DNA from: Deinococcus aestuarii
GTDB lineage: Bacteria; Deinococcota; Deinococci; Deinococcales; Deinococcaceae
Length of the DNA: 64,000 nucleotides
Assembly: GCF_018863415.1 (NCBI RefSeq)
Contig: NZ_JAHKSN010000004.1
Span: forward strand, 137,501 to 201,500
Reading direction: 5' to 3'
The notes beneath the pieces are model-generated. The model searched no databases, was not told where the DNA came from, and saw only the letters and a list, made by a program, of their open reading frames with translations. Shown here one piece after another: positions 49,887-60,529 of the stretch. Positions within the stretch are counted from its first letter, which is position 1; the number at the start of each line of letters is the position of its first letter. A program made the translations under genes and the position numbers.

Positions 49887-51353
49887 TCAAGACACCCGGC
49901 CCCCCACCCCTCGCCGCCCCACCAACAGCAGCCCCAGCGTCCCCCCCGCCAGCAGCGTGAGCAAGAGCCCCGCGTGCCCCACCGCCAGAAACGCGAGCGG
50001 CACGAGCGCGGCCACCACCAGCGGCACCACATACCTCCGCCCCAGCGTCGCCACCCCGAACGCCACCCCCACCCCCGACCCCAGCGGCAGGGCGACGAGC
50101 GGCGGCAGGTAGGCGGTCAGCACGCCCCCCAGCGTGAACCCCACCGCCAACCCCAGCACCGCCCCCGCCAGCGGCAAGGGCGCGATCACCCGCTGGCGCT
50201 GCCACGCCCACGCCAGAACGAGCAGCGGCGCGAGCAGCAGGGCCAGCGGCGCCACGAACCCGACCTTGGCGAGCGTCTCCCTCACGCTCCCCTGCGCGAA
50301 GACGACGGCGACGTTTTGCGCGGTGATCACGTCCTCCAGCCGCCAGCGCAGCGTGCGAGGGTGGCCCAGCCCGTCCCGCGAGAGGTCCGTGGGAAAGAGG
50401 CTGTAGCGCTCGAACTTCGCGGGCCGGTCGGCCGTGACGGTGAGGTCGAGGTTGCGCAGCGGCTCGCGGCGGTCGGCGAGGCGGTAGCTCCAGCCGCGCG
50501 AGCCCTGGTGGCGGTAGGCGACGTTCACCCGCACCGTCTGCCCGGCGCCGACCAAACCCTCCCAGACGCTGCCCTCCCGCAGGTCGCTCGCCCGGTAGCC
50601 CCGCCCGTTCACGGTGAGGCGAAACCCGCTCAGGGTGCCGCTCCCCTCGGGCAGGGGAAAGACGAAACGCGCGGTGACGGGTTCGGTGCGCGGGTTGGTG
50701 AAGGTGTAGTCGGCGGAAAAGGCCGCGTTGTAGTACGTGCCGCGCCCGCCCACCGGGTCCACGAAGCGCAGGTCGGCGGTGACCCGGCTGGTGTCCAGAC
50801 CCAGGGGCGATTCGGTCTGGAGGGTCACGTCTCGCGAGTAGACGAGGGTGCGCCCCCGCCGGGTGAAGCCCTCCCGGATGTCCTGCACGGTCAGGCCGGG
50901 CGTGCCCACGAGGTAGGGCAGCAGGGTCTCCCACCCGCCGTTCAGTTGCAGCCGCGCGTACACGTCGGCGGGCAGGACCAGGGTGCGGGTGTACGTCCGG
51001 GCGTCGAGCAGGCTCACGCGTGGGGAAGTCTGCACGGTCTGCCCCCCGTCCGGGTCGGCGGCGTTCGCGTACCGGGCACTTTGCCCCGCCCCCAGCCGCG
51101 CGTCCACCGCCCGCCGCGTGACGTGCAGCGCGAGGGCGCCCACGCCGACCGCCAGCGCCACGACTACCCAGCGCCCGAGGGCAGGCCCCCGCGCCCCCAC
51201 CCACCCCAGCCCCGCCCGAAAGCGCTCGCGGTCGAGCAGCCCGACGAGCAGGAGCGCCACCAGGGCCGCCCCCAGCACGAGGGCCAGCGGCACGGCGAGA
51301 CCGGCCAGCCGGGAGAGGGCGTCTACGAGGGCCTTGAGCGCGGTCTGAACCAT
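49887..51353 (-). CDS. Multi-pass membrane protein with large extracytoplasmic domain (CreD-like layout)
   Basis: A 488-residue protein. Two helices lie near the N-terminus (about 18-39 and 60-80), then a roughly 240-residue beta-rich extracytoplasmic region, then five or six helices in the C-terminal 170 residues. The order of helices, a large loop with [17 protein letters not shown] segments and [14 protein letters not shown] resembles the CreD/CET family of inner-membrane stress proteins, but the match is by layout only. A GGAGG ribosome-binding site five bases before the ATG supports the start. No partner genes adjoin it. Confidence 0.6.
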   Translation of the reverse strand: MVQTALKALVDALSRLAGLAVPLALVLGAALVALLLVGLLDRERFRAGLGWVGARGPALGRWVVVALAVGVGALALHVTRRAVDARLGAGQSARYANAADPDGGQTVQTSPRVSLLDARTYTRTLVLPADVYARLQLNGGWETLLPYLVGTPGLTVQDIREGFTRRGRTLVYSRDVTLQTESPLGLDTSRVTADLRFVDPVGGRGTYYNAAFSADYTFTNPRTEPVTARFVFPLPEGSGTLSGFRLTVNGRGYRASDLREGSVWEGLVGAGQTVRVNVAYRHQGSRGWSYRLADRREPLRNLDLTVTADRPAKFERYSLFPTDLSRDGLGHPRTLRWRLEDVITAQNVAVVFAQGSVRETLAKVGFVAPLALLLAPLLVLAWAWQRQRVIAPLPLAGAVLGLAVGFTLGGVLTAYLPPLVALPLGSGVGVAFGVATLGRRYVVPLVVAALVPLAFLAVGHAGLLLTLLAGGTLGLLLVGRRGVGGRVS

Positions 51354-51485
51354 CGGGACCTCCAGGGGATGTCAAGCAGGGGACTCAAGAGAGTCCATAG
51401 CTCATGAGGAGCCTCTTGCTCATCCCACCAAAGGAGGAGGTGGCCTCTTTCCCCCCGGCGCACGGCGCCCGCTCCCCCGTCCCGC

Positions 51486-51491
51486 TAGACT
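51486..51491 (+). promoter_or_regulatory. -10 box (TAGACT) of the Rieske operon, leaderless
   Basis: TAGACT is seven bases before the ATG at 51499. Confidence 0.6.
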
Positions 51492-51498
51492 CGGCCCG

Positions 51499-51810
51499 AT
51501 GAGCAAACGGGTGAGGGTCGGCGCGGAGGCGGAGTTGCCGGAGGGCAGCCAGACGGAGGTGCAGGTGGACGGCGTGGGCGTGCTGGTGGTGCGGCACGGG
51601 GGCGCGTTCTATGCCCTGCGGAACAACTGCACCCACCAGAACTACCCGCTGCTGGGCGGCGAGGTGAGCCTGGGCCGGATCACCTGCGAGAAGCACGGGG
51701 CCAAATTCGAGCTCGCCACCGGCAAGGCCAAGACTCTGCCCGCCGTCAAGCCGGTGCGGATCTACGGCACGGTCGTCGAAGGCGGCGACGTGTACGTGCT
51801 GCCCCTCTGA
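51499..51810 (+). CDS. Rieske-type [2Fe-2S] ferredoxin
   Basis: A 103-residue free Rieske domain. The cluster ligands are Cys44-x-His46 and Cys63-x2-His66 ([13 protein letters not shown] and TCEKHGAKF), with 16 residues between the pairs. It resembles small nitrite-reductase NirD-like or dioxygenase ferredoxin proteins and would act as a cytoplasmic one-electron carrier. It lacks the disulfide cysteines of respiratory Rieske proteins, so the redox potential should be low. It is leaderless (TAGACT box). The following gene begins five bases after its stop, so the two are cotranscribed; no oxygenase is adjacent. Confidence 0.9.
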   Translation: MSKRVRVGAEAELPEGSQTEVQVDGVGVLVVRHGGAFYALRNNCTHQNYPLLGGEVSLGRITCEKHGAKFELATGKAKTLPAVKPVRIYGTVVEGGDVYVLPL

Positions 51811-51815
51811 ACCTC

Positions 51816-52667
51816 ATGGCCGGGTCCGTGGAGGTGCTGGGCATCCCCGTCGCGCCGGGGTTACTGGGCGCGTGGGCCGGATGGCTCGCCCCGGCGCGGC
51901 AGCCCTTTTTCCTGACGGCGGCGGAAGCACAGAAATTTGGGGTGGAGACGCTTCCCCGCGCGGAGGTCAGGCTCACGCCCGAGGCCCGCGACACCTTCCA
52001 CACGTGGAGCGTTCCCCCCGAGGCCGACCGGATCGCGTGGCTGGGCGGTGACGACTGGAGGGGCCTGTCGCCCGCCTCCCGCCGCGCCCTGCTGCGGGCC
52101 CAGGTGCGGCACAGGCGGGGCGGGGTGGCGCGGACGCGGGACTTCGCGGACCTCCTCCCCGGCCTGGAGGGGACGCGGTTCGTGTGGTGGCCCGCCCTGG
52201 TCTCGCCCGCCGTGTTGGCGCGGGTGGTGTCGCTGGACACGCTCGCCTGCCGCCGCGCCGAGGTTCCCGCCGAGGTGTGGAGCGCCGCCCTTCCCCTTCT
52301 GCCCGGCGCCCGCGAGCTGGCGGGCACCTTCCCGCACGCGAGCGGCCCGAACTGCTTCGGCACGGTCATGGGGGCGGCGGGCGTGCCGGAGGCGGAGCGC
52401 GAGTGGATGCAGCGCGGGCCCTTCGAGGCGTTTCTGGCGGGGCGCACCCGGCGCGGCGGGAGCGACGATCTTCCGGGGACGGTCCTCGTCTGGCGGGACG
52501 CCTCGGGTGGGGTGCAGCACGCGGCGGTCACCCTCGGCGGCGGCTGGGCGCTGCACAAGCCCTCGCAGTCCTGGATGACGCCGCGCGTGGTGCTTCCCGC
52601 CCGCGAGCTGATCGGCTACAGCCGCACGCGCGGCTGGCGCCTGCACCGTGCCCGGCTCCGGGGGTGA
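51816..52667 (+). CDS. Uncharacterised protein, possible Cys/His hydrolase
   Basis: A 283-residue soluble protein of no recognised family. The N-terminal two thirds are Trp- and Arg-rich. Near the C-terminus, SGPNCFGTVMGAAG (a Cys at the start of a helix) is followed about 70 residues later by GGVQHAAVTLGGGWALHKPSQSW. This order, Cys in a helix and a His strand followed by G-G-x-x-x-H, resembles the NlpC/P60-type papain fold, where CxxTx and HVGIYxGxGxxxH occur. It is five bases downstream of the Rieske gene in one operon. The hydrolase idea is an inference from motif spacing. Confidence 0.6.
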   Translation: MAGSVEVLGIPVAPGLLGAWAGWLAPARQPFFLTAAEAQKFGVETLPRAEVRLTPEARDTFHTWSVPPEADRIAWLGGDDWRGLSPASRRALLRAQVRHRRGGVARTRDFADLLPGLEGTRFVWWPALVSPAVLARVVSLDTLACRRAEVPAEVWSAALPLLPGARELAGTFPHASGPNCFGTVMGAAGVPEAEREWMQRGPFEAFLAGRTRRGGSDDLPGTVLVWRDASGGVQHAAVTLGGGWALHKPSQSWMTPRVVLPARELIGYSRTRGWRLHRARLRG

Positions 52668-52684
52668 CGCTGCCCCGGCGAGGC

Positions 52685-52855
52685 CTACTTGCCCCGCTTG
52701 GTCAGCCGCCAGAGCGTCACGCCGTTCGTGACGAAGAGCAGCCCGCACAGCAGGGCGAAGGGCACGTTTCCCTGCTGCACGAAGCGGATCGCCAGGATGC
52801 CCCACCCGCACATCAGGGCCACCACCAGCCACACGCGAAATTTGGGGGCGTTCAC
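52685..52855 (-). CDS. Small two-helix membrane protein, coupled to an upstream leaderless uORF
   Basis: A 56-residue protein with two membrane helices (VWLVVALMCGWGILAIRFV, residues 8-26, and FALLCGLLFVTNGVTLW, residues 33-49) and a basic C-terminus (RLTKRGK). Its GTG start overlaps the TGA of a 12-codon open frame at 52852-52890, which itself starts six bases after a TACCCT box. No other start signal is present for this protein, so translation is predicted to be coupled to the short frame. No family is recognised. Confidence 0.6.
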   Translation of the reverse strand: MNAPKFRVWLVVALMCGWGILAIRFVQQGNVPFALLCGLLFVTNGVTLWRLTKRGK

Positions 52856-52890
52856 GGGCGGCTCCGCGAGGACAGGGGGGACGACTTCAT
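52852..52890 (-). CDS. 12-codon leaderless uORF (leader peptide)
   Basis: The ATG at 52890 lies six bases after a TACCCT -10 box, the exact geometry of leaderless genes elsewhere in this window. The frame encodes 12 residues rich in Ser, Pro and Arg and ends in a TGA that overlaps the GTG of the membrane protein gene (GTGA). It is most simply a ribosome-loading device for the downstream gene. Confidence 0.5.
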   Translation of the reverse strand: MKSSPLSSRSRP

Positions 52891-52896
52891 ATCCGC

Positions 52897-52902
52897 AGGG
52901 TA
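52897..52902 (-). promoter_or_regulatory. -10 box (TACCCT) of the uORF-membrane protein unit
   Basis: TACCCT on the minus strand is six bases before the uORF ATG at 52890. Confidence 0.55.
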
Positions 52903-52938
52903 ACGCGGCGGCGGTGAGGGGCGGACCCGGGCGGAGAA

Positions 52939-53565
52939 TCAGAGGCTTAACAGTCCCTCCAGCCCGCGCCGGGTGGCCGCCAGCGCCTCCCCGATCCGCC
53001 ACGCGCCCCGATCACGCGGGCCGACGGGGTTGCTGACCCCCCGCACTTCGAGGGCCGGAACGCCCGCCAACCGCGCCGCGTGCGCCACCCCCGCCCCCTC
53101 CATCCCCTCGGTGAGGGCACCGGGATAATGCCGGGCGAGGGCGTGGGCCCGCTCGGCACTCCCCGTCACCGTGCTCAGCGTGAGGGTGGGGCCACAGGGG
53201 GCACCGATCCTCCGGGCGAGGTCCGCCGCCCCATCCCAGGCTGGGAAGACTCCGGGGTGAGGCTCGTCGGGCAACACGGACAGCCCCAGCGCCGCGAGGT
53301 CGAGAAAGTCCGCCCCGTCCCAAGCCCCCAGGTCGGCCTGCACGATCACGCCCGACACGGCGAGGTCACCGGGGCCCAGGCCGCTGCCCGGGTACGCCCC
53401 GCCGATCCCCGCGCTGACGGCGAGGTCGAACCCTTCCGTCAGCAACGCGCGCTGGGTGGCGAGTGCCGCCGCGACCGGGCCCACCCCGCTCACGACCACG
53501 CGGGCGGGGAGGTCGGCGAGGCGGGCGGCCTCCCCGGCGGTCGCCACGACGACGAGGACCCTCAT
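52939..53565 (-). CDS. mqnB: Futalosine hydrolase (menaquinone biosynthesis)
   Basis: A 208-residue nucleoside hydrolase of the purine nucleoside phosphorylase fold. VLVVVATAGEAARLA, SGVGPVAAALATQ, AVSAGIGGAYPGSGLGPGDL and the MEGAGVAHAA block are the MqnB/MTA-SAH nucleosidase signature, and the short length and the P-G-S-G-L segment favour MqnB. It splits futalosine into hypoxanthine and dehypoxanthine futalosine in the alternative menaquinone pathway. ATG 53565 begins at the first core strand. It follows pdxH by 26 bases on the same strand, in the likely operon mutM-pdxH-mqnB. An MTA nucleosidase remains possible. Confidence 0.82.
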   Translation of the reverse strand: MRVLVVVATAGEAARLADLPARVVVSGVGPVAAALATQRALLTEGFDLAVSAGIGGAYPGSGLGPGDLAVSGVIVQADLGAWDGADFLDLAALGLSVLPDEPHPGVFPAWDGAADLARRIGAPCGPTLTLSTVTGSAERAHALARHYPGALTEGMEGAGVAHAARLAGVPALEVRGVSNPVGPRDRGAWRIGEALAATRRGLEGLLSL

Positions 53566-53591
53566 GGGCTCGGGCGAGCGTGGCCCTCCCC

Positions 53592-54232
53592 TCACGGCAT
53601 CAGCCGCTCGACCCGCCATCCCTCCCCCTCACGGGTGTAGCGGAAGCGGTCGTGCATGCGGTTCGGCCTTCCCTGCCAGAACTCCCACTCCCGGACCTGC
53701 ACCCGGTAGCCGCCCCAGAAGTCGGGCTTGGGCACGGGCGTCCCCTCGGGGAAGCGGGCGTGCAACCCGGCGAGTTTGGCCTCCAGCGCGTCGCGTTTCG
53801 GGGTGGGCGCACTCTGCGGGTTGCTCGCGTGCGCGGCGAGCTGGCTCTCGCGGGGCCGGGCGTGGAAGTAGGCGGTGCTCTCCTCCTCGCTCACCCGCTC
53901 GACCCGCCCGTAGGCGCGCACCTGCCGCTCGTGCTCGGCCCAGTGGAAGAGGAGTTCGGCCTGCGGGTTGGCCTCCAGGTCACGCCCCTTGTGCGAGTCG
54001 TAGTTCGTGTAGAAGGTCAGCCCGCGTTCGTCCGCCCCCCGCAGCAGGACCGTCCGCACGCCCGGACGACCCGCCGCGTCCGCCGTGGCGAGGCTGAGGG
54101 CGTAGGGCTCGCGCAAACCGTCACGCAGGGCCTCGTCCAGCCAGGTTTGAAACTGGGCGAGGGGGTCGGGGTTGAGGTCCGAGCGGCGCAGTTCGGCGCG
54201 GGTGTACGACAGGCGCAGTCCGGTGAGGTCGG

Positions 54233-54236
<4 letters not shown>
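53592..54236 (-). CDS. pdxH: Pyridoxamine/pyridoxine 5'-phosphate oxidase
   Basis: A 214-residue FMN enzyme that makes pyridoxal 5'-phosphate. Diagnostic blocks are [19 protein letters not shown]-like [22 protein letters not shown] (FMN binding), [17 protein letters not shown] and the C-terminal [28 protein letters not shown], which contains the PLP-binding RxH-type pattern, ending in RVERLMP. Its product is the cofactor of GcvP in this window. The start overlaps the end of mutM by four bases, so the two genes are coupled. Confidence 0.95.
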
Positions 54237-55069
<833 letters not shown>

Positions 55070-55075
55070 ACGGGG

Positions 55076-55081
55076 AGGATA
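55076..55081 (-). promoter_or_regulatory. -10 box (TATCCT) of mutM-pdxH, leaderless
   Basis: TATCCT on the minus strand is six bases before the GTG at 55069. Confidence 0.6.
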
Positions 55082-55132
55082 GCGGGCGGGGCAGGGGGTG
55101 AACCGTGGCGCAAAGTCGGAGGTCTCCCGTCC

Positions 55133-55138
55133 TATCCT
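55133..55138 (+). promoter_or_regulatory. -10 box (TATCCT) of pcp, leaderless
   Basis: TATCCT is seven bases before the ATG at 55146. Confidence 0.6.
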
Positions 55139-55145
55139 CCACCCC

Positions 55146-55781
55146 ATGCCCACGCTCCTCCTCACCGGCTTCGAGCCCTTCCACACCCACCCGACCAACC
55201 CCAGCGCGCAGGCGGCGGGGGCGCTGAACGGGCAGACGGTGGGCGGGGCGCGGGTCGTCTCGGCGCTCTTGCCCGTCGAGCCGCATGCGGCGGCAGACAC
55301 CCTGCGTTCCCTGCTGGACACCCACCGGCCGGACGCCGTGCTGCTGACGGGGCTTGCGGCGGGCCGTCCGCATGTGACGGTCGAGCGGGTGGCCCTGAAC
55401 GTCATGGACTTCAACATCCCGGACAACGCCGGGCGGGTGTACCGCGACCACCCGGCCCACACGGACGCGGGCGCTCCCTCCGCCTACCTCAGCACCCTGC
55501 CCCTGCGCGCCATTGTGGACGCCTGGAAGGAGGCCGACCTTCCCGGCGGCATCAGCAACACCGCCGGGCTGTACGTCTGCAACTTCGTGCTCTACCACGC
55601 CCTCGACTGTCTCAGCCGCTCGGGACGTGCCGCGGTGCCCTGCGGCTTCCTGCACGTCCCCGCCAATGCTGAGGTCGCCCTCGCCGTCCCGGAGGACCGC
55701 CCTCCCCTGCCCTACCTGCCGCAGGACGAGATCACGCGGGCGGTGCGGGTGGCGCTGGAGGTGGTGGGACGCGGGTTGTAG
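55146..55781 (+). CDS. pcp: Pyrrolidone-carboxylate peptidase (pyroglutamyl peptidase I)
   Basis: A 211-residue C15 cysteine peptidase that removes N-terminal pyroglutamate. The catalytic residues lie in VERVALNVMDF (Glu), SNTAGLYVCNFVLY (Cys) and CGFLHVP (His), and TGFEPFHTHPTNPS is the conserved N-terminal segment. The ATG at 55146 is preferred over the in-frame ATG at 55098 because a TATCCT box lies seven bases before it and the family begins there. It is a single-gene unit followed by 177 bases holding repeat B. Confidence 0.94.
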   Translation: MPTLLLTGFEPFHTHPTNPSAQAAGALNGQTVGGARVVSALLPVEPHAAADTLRSLLDTHRPDAVLLTGLAAGRPHVTVERVALNVMDFNIPDNAGRVYRDHPAHTDAGAPSAYLSTLPLRAIVDAWKEADLPGGISNTAGLYVCNFVLYHALDCLSRSGRAAVPCGFLHVPANAEVALAVPEDRPPLPYLPQDEITRAVRVALEVVGRGL

Positions 55782-55861
55782 GGTGTGGGAAAAGAAGGAC
55801 CGCCCCATCTCACCCCATCAAGGAGACGGCATTTCTTCTTTTCTCCTCCCTTTTGAGGGGG

Positions 55862-55912
55862 GACTCGTAGAGCTGCTTGCAGAGGCCGGGTGGGGGTGAA
55901 CGGGCAGGGCCA
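55862..55912. repeat. Dispersed repeat B, copy 2
   Basis: This copy shares GACTCGTAGAGCTGCT, GCAGAG, GCCGGGTGGGGGTGAA and CGGGCAGGGC with 38200-38260, in the same order and with small indels. Like copy 1 it follows a GC-rich run and lies between convergent genes. Confidence 0.75.
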
Positions 55913-55958
55913 CCCAGCAACCTAGCCCTCCCACTCCCTTTGCTCTCCCACACCGCCC

Positions 55959-56212
55959 CTACGGAAAGGGCGCCTTCCCCACCACCCAGCCCCCCTCCGG
56001 CCCCCCCGCCCAGTGCCACTCGCCGGGGGCGTCCGGCTTCTGCGAAAGAGCGGCTTTGACCGCCTCCAGCGGCACACGCCGCGCAAACCGGGTGCGGGCG
56101 TGCCACTCGGCCAGGGCGTGACTGGGATCACCCGGACGCAAGCCCCGCAGCGCCACGTGTGCGCGGTTCACGGCGAGGTCGAAGAGGGCGTCGGGCGCGG
56201 CGGCGGGCACCC

Positions 56213-56216
<4 letters not shown>
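55959..56216 (-). CDS. Small hypothetical protein coupled to ppk
   Basis: An 85-residue protein of unknown family. It begins with a GTG that overlaps the ppk stop (GTGA), continues with a helical, Arg- and Ala-rich region (DALFDLAVNRAHVALRGLRPGD, WHARTRFARRVPLEAVKAALSQ), and ends with a Trp/Gly-rich tail (EWHWAGGPEGGWVVG). There is no signal or membrane segment. The tight coupling suggests a link to polyphosphate metabolism or simply shared expression; the sequence itself gives no function. Confidence 0.6.
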
Positions 56217-58345
<2,129 letters not shown>

Positions 58346-58350
58346 GCCCC

Positions 58351-58356
58351 AGAGTA
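58351..58356 (-). promoter_or_regulatory. -10 box (TACTCT) of ppk1, leaderless
   Basis: TACTCT on the minus strand is five bases before the ATG at 58345. Confidence 0.55.
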
Positions 58357-58433
58357 ATGAACCCGGCGCAAGCCCAGCGAAAGACCAGCGACATTGAGAG
58401 GAGACGATGAAGGCCAAAACGGCAGTCCTCTCA

Positions 58434-58480
58434 GCAAAAGAGGGCGGGCCCCGGTCATCTCACGCCCGCCGGGGCCCGCC
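58434..58480 (-). terminator. Terminator of the acpP-fabF unit
   Basis: On the minus strand GGCGGGCCCCGG (58480-58469) pairs perfectly with CCGGGGCCCGCC (58454-58443) over a 14-base loop, followed by CTCTTTT. It lies 12 bases after the fabF stop. Confidence 0.75.
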
Positions 58481-58491
58481 GCCTTCCGGGA

Positions 58492-59736
58492 TCAGACCCG
58501 CCTGAACAGCAGCGCGGCGTTCTGTCCCCCGAAGGCGAAGGAGTTGCTCAGCGCGTACTCCACCTGCACCTCGCGCGCCCCCTCAGGGATGTAGTCGAGG
58601 TCCAGGGCCGGGTCGGGGTCGGTGAGGTTGATGGTGGGCGGCAAGATGCCGTCCTGGAGGGCCTGCGCGACCGCGATGGCCTCGACGGCCCCGGCGGCCC
58701 CGAGGAGGTGCCCGGTCATCGACTTGGTGGAGCTGATGGCGAGGTTGTGCGCGTGCTCGCCGAAGACGTGCTTGATGCCCTGCGTCTCGTGCAGGTCGTT
58801 GAAGTGGGTGCTCGTCCCGTGGGCGTTGACGTACCCCACCTCGTCCGGGTTCACGCCCGCCGTGGCGAGGGCCATGCGCATGGCAACCTGCGCCCCGCGG
58901 CCTTCGGGGGCGGGCATGGTGATGTGGTGCGCGTCCGCGCTCGTGCCGTACCCGACGATCTCGGCGTAGATGGTGGCACCCCGGGCTTTTGCCTTCTCGT
59001 ACTCCTCCAGAACGAGGACGCCCGCCCCCTCCCCGAGCACGAAGCCGTCGCGGCTGGCGGAGAAGGGGCGGCTGGCCTTTTCCGGCTCGTCGTTGCGGGT
59101 GGACAGGGCCTTCATGTTGGAAAAGCCCCCGATGGCGATGGGCGTGACCGACGCCTCGGCGCCGCCCGCGAGCATCACGTCGGCGAGGCCGAGTTGGATG
59201 TAACGCGCGGCGTCCCCGACGGCCCCGGTGCCGGTCGCGCAGGCGGTGACGACGGTGCTGCTCGGCCCGGTCGCGCCGTAGCGCATCGCCACGTGCCCGG
59301 TCGCCATGTTGGCGATCATCATGGGGATGAACATGGGGCTGATGCGCCCGGGGCCGCGCGCGTGCAGCACGCCCGCCTGCTCCTCGAAGGTCTTCACCCC
59401 GCCGATGCCGCTGCCGATGATCGTCCCGGAGCGCTCGCCGCTCAGGTCCTCTTCCGAAAGGCCGCTGTCGCGCCGGGCGAGTTCCGCCGCCACCAGCGCG
59501 AGCTGCACATAACGGTCGAGCTTGCGCGCCTCGCGGGGGTCCACGAATTCGTCGAGGTCGTCGTCCACCTGCCCCGCGATCTTGCTCGCCACGTTCGAGG
59601 TGTCGAAGCGGTCGATGGGCCCGATGCCGCTCCTGCCCGCCCGCTGCGCCCCCGCGAACGCCTGCGCCCCCATCCCGATGGGCGTGACCGGGCCCACGCC
59701 CGTGATCACCACCCGCTTGAGTCCCGTCACGCTCAT
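58492..59736 (-). CDS. fabF: 3-oxoacyl-[acyl-carrier-protein] synthase II
   Basis: A 414-residue elongating ketosynthase. It condenses acyl-ACP with malonyl-ACP. The active-site Cys is near residue 166 in VTACATGTGA, and the two histidines lie in VNAHGTSTHFND and SMTGHLLGAAG, with Lys in SSTKSMTG. It starts RVVITGVGPVTPIG as usual for FabF. A GGGAGGG ribosome-binding site five bases before the ATG supports the start. It lies 107 bases downstream of acpP on the same strand and ends at a strong terminator. Confidence 0.97.
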   Translation of the reverse strand: MSVTGLKRVVITGVGPVTPIGMGAQAFAGAQRAGRSGIGPIDRFDTSNVASKIAGQVDDDLDEFVDPREARKLDRYVQLALVAAELARRDSGLSEEDLSGERSGTIIGSGIGGVKTFEEQAGVLHARGPGRISPMFIPMMIANMATGHVAMRYGATGPSSTVVTACATGTGAVGDAARYIQLGLADVMLAGGAEASVTPIAIGGFSNMKALSTRNDEPEKASRPFSASRDGFVLGEGAGVLVLEEYEKAKARGATIYAEIVGYGTSADAHHITMPAPEGRGAQVAMRMALATAGVNPDEVGYVNAHGTSTHFNDLHETQGIKHVFGEHAHNLAISSTKSMTGHLLGAAGAVEAIAVAQALQDGILPPTINLTDPDPALDLDYIPEGAREVQVEYALSNSFAFGGQNAALLFRRV

Positions 59737-59843
59737 GTCTTCCCTCCCGTGAGAACCGCTCTCCCCTTCAAAGAGAGCCGGGTGGGCCCACGGTCTCCCC
59801 CGCGCCCACCCGGCTCCCGGTTGCTCCCTTCCGGGCGCTTGTG

Positions 59844-60074
59844 TTACTGCTTGGAGCCGATGTAATCGACGGCGGCCTGCACGGTGCGAATCCCCTCGGC
59901 GTCCTCGTCGCTGATGCTGACGCCGAAACGGTCCTCCAGACCCATGATCAGCTCGACGGTCTCCAGGCTGTCGGCCCCCAGGTCCTCCACGAAACGGGCC
60001 TCCGGGGTCACCTTGTCCGCGTCCACGCCGAGTTTCTCGACGATCACATCCTTCACGTCCTCAAATGTTGCCAT
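59844..60074 (-). CDS. acpP: Acyl carrier protein
   Basis: A 76-residue acidic carrier of the growing acyl chain. The phosphopantetheine serine is Ser36 in [10 protein letters not shown], and the [22 protein letters not shown] helix is typical. A strong AAGGAGG ribosome-binding site lies nine bases before the ATG, and a TAGACT -10 box lies about 33 bases further upstream. High expression is expected, and this is one of the few genes here with a strong Shine-Dalgarno sequence. It also supplies octanoyl-ACP to LipB. Confidence 0.97.
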   Translation of the reverse strand: MATFEDVKDVIVEKLGVDADKVTPEARFVEDLGADSLETVELIMGLEDRFGVSISDEDAEGIRTVQAAVDYIGSKQ

Positions 60075-60107
60075 GCTTACATACCTCCTTGGTCTGAAGT
60101 CTGCGCC

Positions 60108-60113
60108 AGTCTA
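60108..60113 (-). promoter_or_regulatory. -10 box (TAGACT) of acpP-fabF
   Basis: TAGACT on the minus strand gives acpP its own promoter, with a short leader that contains the AAGGAGG ribosome-binding site. Confidence 0.6.
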
Positions 60114-60170
60114 CACGCGGCGTCCGCAGATGCGAAAAAGCCTGGACGGGGTTCAAGCTCGTCGGCGGGC

Positions 60171-60201
60171 AAAAAGAAAGCCCCCCAGGTTCCCAGGGGG
60201 C
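60171..60201 (-). terminator. Terminator of the small cationic peptide gene
   Basis: On the minus strand GCCCCC (60201-60196) pairs with GGGGGC (60185-60180), partly extended by CTGG/CCTG bases, and is followed by TTTCTTTTT (60179-60171). It separates the peptide gene at 60238 from acpP. Confidence 0.75.
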
Positions 60202-60237
60202 GTCCAGCCAGACTCAGGCTTCAGGGGGCGAGAGGGC

Positions 60238-60381
60238 TTACTTCAGGGCTTGAATGAGGTGCGCAAGGGCGGTGATCAGGCCCGTGACAGCACCGAGGAT
60301 CGTGAGAACCTCAGCCGTCTTTGGACGCCTTTTCTTCCGCTTCTCGCGCGTGGTAGGATGCTTCTTGCGTGGAGTACGCAT
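60238..60381 (-). CDS. 47-residue cationic peptide with amphipathic/hydrophobic helix
   Basis: A short frame between fabG and acpP. Residues 1-21 are extremely basic (RTPRKKHPTTREKRKKRRPK), and residues 22-47 form a single hydrophobic or amphipathic helix (TAEVLTILGAVTGLITALAH then LIQALK). No signal peptide cleavage site is seen. A GGGTGGGT stretch just upstream may serve as ribosome-binding site, a 10-bp hairpin (60400-60426) precedes it, and a good terminator follows 37 bases after the stop. Codons are less GC-rich than in the fab genes. The shape resembles type I toxins, membrane-active or nucleic-acid-binding peptides; no family is recognised. Confidence 0.55.
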   Translation of the reverse strand: MRTPRKKHPTTREKRKKRRPKTAEVLTILGAVTGLITALAHLIQALK

Positions 60382-60399
60382 AGCACCCACCCCCTTTCC

Positions 60400-60426
60400 G
60401 CGCCCGGAGCCGCATACTCCGGGCGC
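60400..60426. other. 10-bp hairpin upstream of the cationic peptide gene
   Basis: GCGCCCGGAG (60400-60409) pairs perfectly with CTCCGGGCGC (60417-60426) around a 7-base loop. It lies 18 bases before the peptide ATG and could be part of its leader or an end-signal for fabG readthrough. Confidence 0.5.
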
Positions 60427-60529
60427 TTTCGCGTGGAGTATGGCCCCTCTCGGTTGTTCCCCTTGTCATGAAGCCCGCCCTAACAGGACATGGGCAGTAT
60501 AAGCGAGCGGTGCGTGGGTGGAGCAAACC

